64,000 nucleotides of DNA from Dermatophilus congolensis (lineage in GTDB: Bacteria; Actinomycetota; Actinomycetes; Actinomycetales; Dermatophilaceae): assembly GCA_030538115.1 (NCBI GenBank), contig JAUNUP010000013.1, positions 1-64,000 of the forward strand, given 5' to 3'. Positions 54,176 to 61,783 of this stretch are shown here, piece after piece (the stretch's first letter is position 1; every line of letters starts with the position of its first letter). The notes below the pieces were generated by a model. It searched no databases, was not told the origin of the DNA, and saw only the letters and a program-made list of their open reading frames with translations. The translations under genes were made by a program, and so were the position numbers.

Positions 54176-55607
54176 GGTCGACCTCGGGGTACAGCGGGAA
54201 CGGCTTGAGCAGCTCGTTGGCGCGGTCGTTGACCTTGGCCGCGACGCCGTCTTCCATCGTGAACTTGGCCTTCGAGGGCTCGCCCTTCGCAGTGGTGGAC
54301 GGCTTCGTGGCCTTGAGCACGACGTCGATCATGTCGGCGATCTGCTCCATCTCGTCGGTGCCGAGGCCACGCGAGGTGAGGGCAGGGGTGCCGAGGCGGA
54401 TGCCGGAGGTGAACCAAGCACCGTTCGGGTCGTTGAGAACCGAGTTGCGGTTGGTGACGACACCCGACTCGAGCAGAGCGGTCTCGGCCTGGCGGCCGGT
54501 GAGGCCGTAGCTCGTGACGTCGAGAACGACGAGGTGGTTGTCGGTGCCACCGGTGACGAGCTTGGCGCCACGCGAGAGCAGGCCATCGGCCAGAGCCTTG
54601 GCGTTGGCGACGATGTTCTGCGCGTACTGCTGGAACTCGGGCTTGCGGGCCTCGGCCAGAGCAACGGCCTTGCCTGCCATCGCGTGCGACAGCGGGCCAC
54701 CAAGGACCATCGGGCAGCCCTTGTCGACGTCTTCCTTGAACTCCTCCGTGCACATCACGAGGCCACCGCGCGGGCCGCGCAGCGACTTGTGCGTGGTGGT
54801 GGTGACGACGTCACCGTAGGCGACCGGGTCGTACTCGCCCGTGACGACCTTGCCGGCCACCAGGCCCGCGAAGTGCGCCATGTCGACGAAGAACACTGCG
54901 CCGACCTCGTCGGCGATCTCCTTCATCTTGGCCATGTTGATGAGGCGCGGGTACGCGGAGTAACCGGCCACGAAGATCAGCGGCTTGAATTCCTTGGCCT
55001 GCTGGCGCACGACGTCGTAGTCGAGCATCTGGGTCTCGGGGTCGGCCGTGTAGACCATGTGGTTGAACATCTTGCCCGAGATGTTCGGACGGAAGCCGTG
55101 CGTCAGGTGACCACCGGCGTCGAGGGCCATACCCATGGCCTTCTGGTTGCCGAGGTCTGCGCGCAGCTGCGTCCAGTCGGCTTCGGAGAGGTCGTAGACG
55201 CTCTTGACGCCGGCCTTCTCCAGCGCCGGGGTCTGCACCTTGTTGGCCAGGATGGCCCAGTAGGCCACCAGGTTCGCGTCGATGCCGGAGTGGGGCTGCA
55301 CGTAGGCGTGCTGCGCACCGAACAGCTCACGGGCGTGCATGGCAGCCGTGTCTTCGACGGTGTCGATGTTCTGGCAACCGGCGTAGAAACGGTGGCCGGA
55401 GGTGCCTTCTGCGTACTTGTCGGACAGCCAGTTGCCCATGGCGAGCAGGGCTGCCGGGGACGCGTAGTTCTCACTCGCGATGAGCTTGAGGGAGGCGCGC
55501 TGGTCCTTGAGCTCCGACCGGATCGCACCGGCGATCGTCGGCTCTACGCCCTCGACCACCTCGATCGCTGCGCGGAATGCCTGGGACTCTTTGCTCAATT
55601 CGCTCAC
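54168..55607 (-). CDS. glyA: Serine hydroxymethyltransferase (long form)
   Basis: A 479-residue PLP enzyme that interconverts serine and glycine with tetrahydrofolate and feeds one-carbon metabolism. [13 protein letters not shown], the catalytic lysine in [14 protein letters not shown] (Lys274) and [10 protein letters not shown] are conserved. Compared with the usual 415-430 residues it has an extra segment around residues 122-155 ([20 protein letters not shown] and on), the known long form. GTG at 55607 has AGGAGG four bases upstream. A structured leader lies upstream. Confidence 0.97.
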   Translation of the reverse strand: MSELSKESQAFRAAIEVVEGVEPTIAGAIRSELKDQRASLKLIASENYASPAALLAMGNWLSDKYAEGTSGHRFYAGCQNIDTVEDTAAMHARELFGAQHAYVQPHSGIDANLVAYWAILANKVQTPALEKAGVKSVYDLSEADWTQLRADLGNQKAMGMALDAGGHLTHGFRPNISGKMFNHMVYTADPETQMLDYDVVRQQAKEFKPLIFVAGYSAYPRLINMAKMKEIADEVGAVFFVDMAHFAGLVAGKVVTGEYDPVAYGDVVTTTTHKSLRGPRGGLVMCTEEFKEDVDKGCPMVLGGPLSHAMAGKAVALAEARKPEFQQYAQNIVANAKALADGLLSRGAKLVTGGTDNHLVVLDVTSYGLTGRQAETALLESGVVTNRNSVLNDPNGAWFTSGIRLGTPALTSRGLGTDEMEQIADMIDVVLKATKPSTTAKGEPSKAKFTMEDGVAAKVNDRANELLKPFPLYPEVDLG

Positions 55608-55648
55608 AGTTCCTCCTGGACGAAGGGTTTGGGTTCATCCGGGCGGGC

Positions 55649-55693
55649 GGTCGCCGACGACCGGAGGTTTGAAGCCTAACGCGGCACCTCCGG
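55649..55693 (-). promoter_or_regulatory. Structured leader of glyA
   Basis: Two perfect hairpins share bases and so may exclude each other: CGGTCG/CGACCG (55649-55664) and CCGGAGGT/ACCTCCGG (55661-55693). They lie 42-86 bases upstream of the glyA start. I do not recognise a known riboswitch class here (glycine, ZTP and THF types were considered). The remaining 200 bases up to the esterase gene show nothing clear. Confidence 0.45.
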
Positions 55694-55910
55694 AGCTTTC
55701 AGGCGTTCCGCTGGACTCGATGGTGGGGCACACCACATCTGCCAACCCACACCGCGGCTCGTGCCGAGGTCACGCGGCTAGCGTGCGGCTATCCCCTCCC
55801 CGTGTCGGCCTGCGGATTGTGTCCGACGCCGTCGGGGGTCACAAGTGCCTGTTTCCCCCGAATCCCCCGCATCTCCCCGAATCCTCTCGCTTCCCCTCTC
55901 AGGAGCTGTC

Positions 55911-56822
55911 ATGCCTAAGTCACCTCTGCACGGATCCCGGTCACACCGTCTCTCGCGCATGGTCACCGCGATCGGCCTCGCCGCGGGGCTCGCGGTTACA
56001 GGGGCGCTCACAGCTCCGCAGGCAGACGCTGCTCCCGCGGTGCCCGCAGCCCCCGCAGCGGCTCCCGCAGCCATCCCCGACGCCGAGATGCCCTACGTCA
56101 CCGGGCCGCACCCCTACTCCGTCACGACAGTCGCCGACTGGCGCACCCCCATCGAGTTCGGCGCCGTCGACTTCTTCAACCCCACCGACATCGAGGGCCG
56201 CCTGCCCACCGTCGTGGTCATGCCCGGCCTCACCGGGTCACGCAACACCGTGCGCTACGTCGCCGAAGACCTCGCCAGCCACGGCTTCGGAGTGATGCTC
56301 ATGGACAGCTTCTCCACCGCCGACGCCGACCTCGTACGCACCAACGCGATGCGCCGCGCCCTCGGTTGGATGGTCAATTCGAGCTCCGCTCGCGCCCGCA
56401 TCGACGCCGACCGTATCGGTGTGTGGGGCTTCTCCTACGGCGCTACCGCGGCCCTGAACAACTCGTTCACCGTCCGCTCCCCCAACGTGCGCGCGGCCGT
56501 CGCCGTCTTCCCGCTCTCGACCCTGTCGATCTACCCGCTCGTCACCGACCCCACCCTCGTGCTCGGAGGCGAGAACGACGTCGTCGCCCCGCCCGCGCTG
56601 CACGCCCGCATCGCCTACAACGTCGCCCGCGGCCCCAAGGCCTACGGCCAACTCGACCGCGCCCAGCACCTCGACCCCACCGGCGACGACGGCGCAGTCT
56701 CGTCACTGACCGTCTCGTGGTTCAAGGTCCACCTCGGCGTCAACGACGAATACCGCCAGTTCCTCTGCCCCGCCCCCACCGACTCCTACATCGAGAACTG
56801 GGAGACCAGCGGCCTCTGCTGA
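55911..56822 (+). CDS. Secreted PETase-like/cutinase-like esterase
   Basis: A 303-residue exported alpha/beta hydrolase. The signal peptide spans about residues 1-41 and ends ADA/A, followed by an Ala/Pro linker. LPTVVVMPGLTGSRNTV is the oxyanion region. The catalytic residues are Ser175 in VWGFSYGATAAL, Asp223 in LVLGGENDVVAP and His253 in AQHLDPTG. The end, DEYRQFLCPAPTD ... WETSGLC, carries the paired C-terminal cysteines (286 and 303) seen in PET hydrolases and actinobacterial cutinases. The nucleophile motif is GFSYG instead of the usual GWSMG or GHSMG. Substrate unknown; a lipase or polyester hydrolase is likely. ATG at 55911 has AGGAG six bases upstream. Confidence 0.85.
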   Translation: MPKSPLHGSRSHRLSRMVTAIGLAAGLAVTGALTAPQADAAPAVPAAPAAAPAAIPDAEMPYVTGPHPYSVTTVADWRTPIEFGAVDFFNPTDIEGRLPTVVVMPGLTGSRNTVRYVAEDLASHGFGVMLMDSFSTADADLVRTNAMRRALGWMVNSSSARARIDADRIGVWGFSYGATAALNNSFTVRSPNVRAAVAVFPLSTLSIYPLVTDPTLVLGGENDVVAPPALHARIAYNVARGPKAYGQLDRAQHLDPTGDDGAVSSLTVSWFKVHLGVNDEYRQFLCPAPTDSYIENWETSGLC

Positions 56823-56833
56823 GCCTGAGCATG

Positions 56834-56865
56834 CGAAAGGCCCCGCCGTGCAGCGGGGCCTTTCG
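56834..56865. terminator. Bidirectional terminator esterase / ilvC
   Basis: A perfect 13-bp inverted repeat (CGAAAGGCCCCGC / GCGGGGCCTTTCG) with TTT at each edge, between the two convergent genes. Confidence 0.85.
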
Positions 56866-56880
56866 TCTGAGTCTCGCAGG

Positions 56881-57969
<1,089 letters not shown>

Positions 57970-58479
57970 TCAGTGCTTCGAGGTGCGGTCGGTGATGGAG
58001 CGCGAGCCGCGCCCGATCGCGACCATGCCCGATTGCACCAGCTCTTTGACGCCGTAGGGCTCGAGCAGCCGCAGCAGGGCCTCGAGCTTGCTCAGGCGGC
58101 CGGTGGCCTCGATGGTCAGGCTGTCGCTGGCCACGTCGACGATCCTGGCACGGAACAGTTCGGCGGTCTGGATGACGTCGGCGCGTGTGTTGGCGTCGAC
58201 CCGCACCTTGACGAGCAGGATGCGGCGCGAGACCGCGTCGTCGGAGTCGAGCTCAACGACCTTGAGCACCTCGACGAGCTTGTTGAGCTGCTTGGTCACC
58301 TGCTCGAGAGGCAGTTCGTCCACGTCGACGACCACGGTCATGCGCGAGACCGCGTTGTCTTCGGTGGGGCCGACGGCGAGCGAGTCGATGTTGAAGCCGC
58401 GGCGCGAGAACAGGGCGGCGATGCGGGTGAGCACGCCGGGCTTGTTCTCCACGAGCACGGAGAGGATGTGCTTGTTCAT
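57970..58479 (-). CDS. ilvN: Acetolactate synthase regulatory subunit
   Basis: A 169-residue ACT-domain protein that binds valine and controls IlvB. The opening MNKHILSVLVENKPGVLTRI and NIDSLAVGPTED are the ACT signature. The C-terminal half has EATGRLSKLEALLRLLEPYGVKELVQSG. A longer frame to 58602 overlaps ilvB and is not used; ATG at 58479 begins the family homology. It lies 25 bases after ilvB. Confidence 0.97.
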   Translation of the reverse strand: MNKHILSVLVENKPGVLTRIAALFSRRGFNIDSLAVGPTEDNAVSRMTVVVDVDELPLEQVTKQLNKLVEVLKVVELDSDDAVSRRILLVKVRVDANTRADVIQTAELFRARIVDVASDSLTIEATGRLSKLEALLRLLEPYGVKELVQSGMVAIGRGSRSITDRTSKH

Positions 58480-58504
58480 GTCAGTCTCTCGTTCTCTCGC
58501 AAGC

Positions 58505-60328
58505 TCACTCGTCGCGGTCCCAGACCGGGGAGACACCCCGGGCGTACATGATCTCGTCGTTGCTGACGCCGGCGGGCACCATCGGCCACACCATCGCGTC
58601 ACGCGAGACGACGAAGTCGATGATGACCGGCCGGTCGTTGATCGCGTTCGCCTGCTCGATCACGGCGTCGACGTCTTCGGCACGTTCGCAGCGCAGACCG
58701 GCACAGCCGTACGCCTCGGCGAGCTTGACGAAGTCGGGCACGCGGCTGCCGCCGTGGGCGTGCAGGTCGGTGTTGCTGTAGCGCTCGTTGTAGAACAGGG
58801 TCTGCCACTGGCGAACCATGCCCAGGCTCGAGTTGTTGATGATCGCGACCTTGATCGGGATGTCGTTGATGACGCAGGTGGCGAGCTCCTGGTTGGTCAT
58901 CTGGAAGCAGCCGTCACCGTCGATGGCCCACACTGTGCGCTCGGGCTCGGCCATCTTGGCGCCCATCGCGGCGGGGATCGAGTAGCCCATCGTGCCCAGG
59001 CCACCGGAGTTCAGCCAGCTGTTGGGGCGCGAGTACTTGATGAACTGGGCCGCCCACATCTGGTGCTGACCGACGCCGGCCACGTAGGTGGCCTCGGGGC
59101 CGTTGATCTCGCCGAGACGCTCGAGCACGTACTGCGGAGAGAGCAGGTCGTCGTCGGGCTCGGTGTAGCCGACCGGGTAGCGGGTGCGCCAGTCGATGAC
59201 CTCGTCACGCCACGCGGAGTAGTCACCGAGCGCCTCGTCCTCCGCGAGCAGGCGGAGCAGCTCGTTGGTGACCTCCTTGCAGTCACCGACGATCGGCACG
59301 TCGGCGGCACGGTTCTTGCCGATCTCGGCCGGGTCGATGTCGGCGTGGATGATCTTCGCGAGCGGCGCGAACGTGCTCAGCTTGCCGGTGACCCGGTCGT
59401 CGAAGCGCACGCCGAGGGCGATGATCAGGTCGGCCTTCTGCAGTGCCGTCACGGCCGCGACGGAGCCGTGCATGCCGGGCATGCCCAGGTGCAGCGGGTG
59501 CTCGTCGGGCACGATGCCGCGGCCCATCAGTGTGGTGACCAGCGGAATCCCGGTCAGGTCGACGAGCTTGGTCAGCTCCGCGCCCGCCTTGGCCCGGATG
59601 GCGCCGCCACCGAGGTACAACACCGGGCGACGCGCCTCGCGGATCAGCTTCGCGGCCTCGCGCATCTGGCGGCCGTGCGGCTTGGTCACGGGGCGGTATC
59701 CGGGCAGGTCGTACGCCGGCGGCCACGAGAACTCGGTCATGGCCGTGAGCGCGTCTTTGGTGATGTCGACCAGCACCGGGCCGGGGCGGCCGGTGGAGGC
59801 GATGTGGAACGCCGCCGCGATCGCCGACGAGATGTCGTCAGGGTCGGTGACGAGGAAGTTGTGCTTGGTCACGGGCATCGTGATGCCGCGGATGTCCGCC
59901 TCCTGGAACGCGTCGGTTCCGATGGCGGAGCTGCCGACCTGGCCGGTGATCGCGACGATCGGCACCGAGTCCATCATCGCGTCGGTCAGCGGCGTCACGA
60001 GGTTGGTGGCAGCGGGACCGGAGGTCACCATGCAGACACCGACCTTGCCGGTCGCCGCCGCGTACCCCTCGGCCGCGTGGCCGGCGCCCTGTTCGTGGCG
60101 CACGAGAATGTGCCGAAGCTGCTTGGAGTCCATCAGTGGGTCGTAGGCGGGCAGGATGCAGCCGCCCGGCATACCGAAGATGACCTCGACGCCCACGTTC
60201 TCAAGCGACTTGACGAGGCTCTCCGCCCCGGTGACGGACTCTACGGCGCCCGAACCCTGCTGGAGGGACTTGGGCGCCTGCGATCCGGCGGGCGGGGCAG
60301 GGCGAGGCGTCCGTGAGCTGGTCGTCAC
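58505..60328 (-). CDS. ilvB: Acetolactate synthase large subunit
   Basis: A 607-residue thiamine-diphosphate enzyme, first common step of valine and isoleucine synthesis. [38 protein letters not shown] (catalytic Glu) and the ThDP motif [15 protein letters not shown] through [12 protein letters not shown] are complete; FAD-binding middle-domain residues are present. GTG at 60328 has a poor ribosome binding site, and an N-terminal Pro/Gly/Ser-rich stretch precedes the catalytic domain. The leader upstream encodes an attenuation system. Confidence 0.97.
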   Translation of the reverse strand: MTTSSRTPRPAPPAGSQAPKSLQQGSGAVESVTGAESLVKSLENVGVEVIFGMPGGCILPAYDPLMDSKQLRHILVRHEQGAGHAAEGYAAATGKVGVCMVTSGPAATNLVTPLTDAMMDSVPIVAITGQVGSSAIGTDAFQEADIRGITMPVTKHNFLVTDPDDISSAIAAAFHIASTGRPGPVLVDITKDALTAMTEFSWPPAYDLPGYRPVTKPHGRQMREAAKLIREARRPVLYLGGGAIRAKAGAELTKLVDLTGIPLVTTLMGRGIVPDEHPLHLGMPGMHGSVAAVTALQKADLIIALGVRFDDRVTGKLSTFAPLAKIIHADIDPAEIGKNRAADVPIVGDCKEVTNELLRLLAEDEALGDYSAWRDEVIDWRTRYPVGYTEPDDDLLSPQYVLERLGEINGPEATYVAGVGQHQMWAAQFIKYSRPNSWLNSGGLGTMGYSIPAAMGAKMAEPERTVWAIDGDGCFQMTNQELATCVINDIPIKVAIINNSSLGMVRQWQTLFYNERYSNTDLHAHGGSRVPDFVKLAEAYGCAGLRCERAEDVDAVIEQANAINDRPVIIDFVVSRDAMVWPMVPAGVSNDEIMYARGVSPVWDRDE

Positions 60329-60389
60329 GTTCGATCACCACTTTCGTCAGCTCGACCTGCGGCCGAGCGGGGGGTTGATTCCGATCCAC

Positions 60390-60425
60390 AAAAAAAGCCC
60401 TCGCCCCGGATGGGGTCGAAGGGCT
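60390..60425 (-). terminator. Attenuator terminator in the ilvB leader
   Basis: On the minus strand the stem AGCCCT-CG-CCCC pairs with GGGG-CG-AGGGCT around ATCC, with two bulged bases, followed by seven T residues. It lies about 60 bases upstream of ilvB and after the leader peptide, so it can stop transcription before ilvB. Confidence 0.85.
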
Positions 60426-60517
60426 GCGCGTCGGCCGCTGGCACCGCCGGTAACTGCACATGCGCCGTTCTTCGAAAAGACTATGTGGCGCAAGCGAGAA
60501 CCTTCAGGCGGACGCGC

Positions 60518-60544
60518 TCAGCGAACTACGAGGATGTGGGCCAT
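60518..60544 (-). CDS. ilvB leader peptide MAHILVVR
   Basis: An eight-codon frame reads Met-Ala-His-Ile-Leu-Val-Val-Arg and stops, so half of it is Ile, Leu and Val. It is followed by a U-tract terminator and ilvBNC. Stalling at the branched-chain codons would allow an alternative fold and read-through. A -35/-10 pair is placed so that transcription begins at the ATG. Actinobacterial ilvB leaders of this type are known from comparative work; this instance is read directly from the sequence. Confidence 0.85.
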   Translation of the reverse strand: MAHILVVR

Positions 60545-60550
60545 GCGCCA

Positions 60551-60579
60551 ACTTTCCCCGCCGAAGGCGGCAATGTCAA
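60551..60579 (-). promoter_or_regulatory. Promoter of ilvBNC
   Basis: A perfect -35 hexamer TTGACA (60579-60574), a 17-bp spacer and a -10 GAAAGT (60556-60551) on the minus strand, six bases before the leader peptide ATG. The transcript is therefore probably leaderless. Confidence 0.7.
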
Positions 60580-60704
60580 AGGGCGGCGCGCCCGGTCTCA
60601 GGAATCGGATGAAGACGAGCCGTCGATGCAGGCCCGGGCCGAAGGGGCGATGCTCCTGTCGTCCACATGCTCGCCTCTCCCATCCCTTCCACCCACCGCG
60701 CAGC

Positions 60705-60723
60705 TTAGGTTAGCCTTAGCTAC
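60705..60723 (+). promoter_or_regulatory. IdeR/DtxR iron box
   Basis: TTAGGTTAGCCTTAGCTAC matches the IdeR/DtxR consensus TTAGGTTAGCCTAACCTAA at 16 of 19 positions. It ends directly before the bfd start codon and covers the likely -10 (TAGCCT), so iron-bound IdeR should control bfd-bfr at the promoter. Confidence 0.85.
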
Positions 60724-60975
60724 GTGATCGTCTGCCAGTGCAAAGTCGTCAGTGACGCAGACCTGCGCCTCGCGGTGGAGGCGGGGGCCCGCTCACTCGG
60801 CTCCGCCTGCCGGGCGACCGGTGCCGCCTCCGATTGCGGCCATTGCGTGTTCCAGGTCAGGGCCATCGTCGGCGACCTTGTAGACGCCTGTACGTCCTAC
60901 ACTCCTGAGACGTTGCATCAACTGGCGGAGGTCTTGCATGAAGCCGAAGAGCCCGCGCGTCGTCGAACTGCTTAA
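60724..60975 (+). CDS. bfd: Bacterioferritin-associated ferredoxin
   Basis: An 83-residue [2Fe-2S] protein that binds bacterioferritin and passes electrons to release stored iron. The cluster cysteines are in CQCKVVSD (Cys4, Cys6) and SDCGHCVFQ (Cys38, Cys41). GTG at 60724 follows the iron box directly, with no ribosome binding site, so the message is probably leaderless. Its end overlaps the start of bfr by 38 bases in another frame, which couples the two. Confidence 0.92.
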   Translation: MIVCQCKVVSDADLRLAVEAGARSLGSACRATGAASDCGHCVFQVRAIVGDLVDACTSYTPETLHQLAEVLHEAEEPARRRTA

Positions 60976-61423
60976 CGACGCCCTCACGTTCGAACTCACG
61001 GTCGTCAACACGTACTTCCTGCATGCACGGATGCTCGACAACTGGGGCCTCCCCCGGCTCGGCAAGGTCTTCTACGACCTGTCGATCGGCGAGATGAAGG
61101 ATGCCGACGAACTCATCGAGCGCATCCTGATGTTCGACGGCCACCCCAACGTGCAGCGCCTCAACCCGATCGGCATCGGCGAGTCGGTCGAGGAGATGCT
61201 GCGACTCGCGCTCGCGAGCGAGATCGCCGCGGTCGAGCAGTTCAACGCCTCCGCGCAGGAATGCCATGACCTCGGCGACCACGCCACCGCGAGCATCTTC
61301 GAGGAGATGGCCCGCGACGAGGAGACCCACGCCGACTGGTTCGAGGGCCAGCTCGACGCCGTCACCCGCGCAGGTATCGAGAACTACACCGCGGCACAGA
61401 TCGCGCCGGGCGAGACACCGTAG
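60938..61423 (+). CDS. bfr: Bacterioferritin
   Basis: A 161-residue four-helix iron-storage protein. The heme-ligating methionine is kept (Met53 in GEMKDAD). Ferroxidase ligands Glu19, Glu52, Glu95, Glu128 and His131 are in place by alignment to E. coli Bfr (offset +1), but the site equivalent to His54 is Asp55. ATG at 60938 starts inside bfd. The neighbour bfd and the upstream iron box fit an iron-responsive storage operon. Confidence 0.94.
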   Translation: MKPKSPRVVELLNDALTFELTVVNTYFLHARMLDNWGLPRLGKVFYDLSIGEMKDADELIERILMFDGHPNVQRLNPIGIGESVEEMLRLALASEIAAVEQFNASAQECHDLGDHATASIFEEMARDEETHADWFEGQLDAVTRAGIENYTAAQIAPGETP

Positions 61424-61446
61424 TCGCCTCCTGACCTCTTTCTTCA

Positions 61447-61481
61447 CGGAGCCCCCGCCACATTCCACGGCGGGGGCTCCG
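61447..61481 (+). terminator. Terminator of bfd-bfr
   Basis: A perfect 13-bp inverted repeat (CGGAGCCCCCGCC / GGCGGGGGCTCCG) with a 9-nt loop, 23 bases after the bfr stop; there is no long T tract. Confidence 0.8.
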
Positions 61482-61587
61482 CTGCGTCCCGACGGGTTCC
61501 GTCCGACTGCCCCTCGATGGCGCCGGCGGGCGCAGCGGTCGCACCCCCACTGACACCCCGCCGGCATACCTGAAGCACTGCCTGCAA

Positions 61588-61603
61588 TGTGACGCAGTTC
61601 ACA
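61588..61603 (+). promoter_or_regulatory. CRP/GlxR-type box
   Basis: TGTGA-CGCAGT-TCACA is a perfect match to the CRP family consensus TGTGA-N6-TCACA. It lies 181 bases upstream of the surface protein gene. The rest of this 360-base intergenic region holds the bfr terminator and one inverted repeat. Confidence 0.75.
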
Positions 61604-61627
61604 TCTCAAGTCCTCAACACCCGTCCT

Positions 61628-61674
61628 GGACGGTCGAATGACTCAGTGACGCCGCAGCCAGGGGTCGACCGTCC
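61628..61674. repeat. 10-bp inverted repeat upstream of the surface protein
   Basis: GGACGGTCGA (61628-61637) and TCGACCGTCC (61665-61674) are exact reverse complements separated by 27 bases. This could be a leader hairpin or a regulator site between the CRP box and the start codon. Confidence 0.55.
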
Positions 61675-61783
61675 GAACCATCGGGAGGTCGAAGGCTCCG
61701 GCCATAACGGGGAACGGCCGTGGGGGCCGAGGCCGGCACGCCCGTACACGGGCAGCCGGCGACATTGGGGAGGGAGAGACGTC

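Noticed and set aside
55608..55910. Glycine, ZTP or THF riboswitch before glyA
   Set aside because: None of the conserved core sequences of these classes could be found; only two overlapping hairpins were seen.
58088..60316. A 742-codon open frame opposite ilvN and ilvB
   Set aside because: Antisense to conserved enzymes; translation is His/Asp/Gly/Val-rich with no domain pattern.
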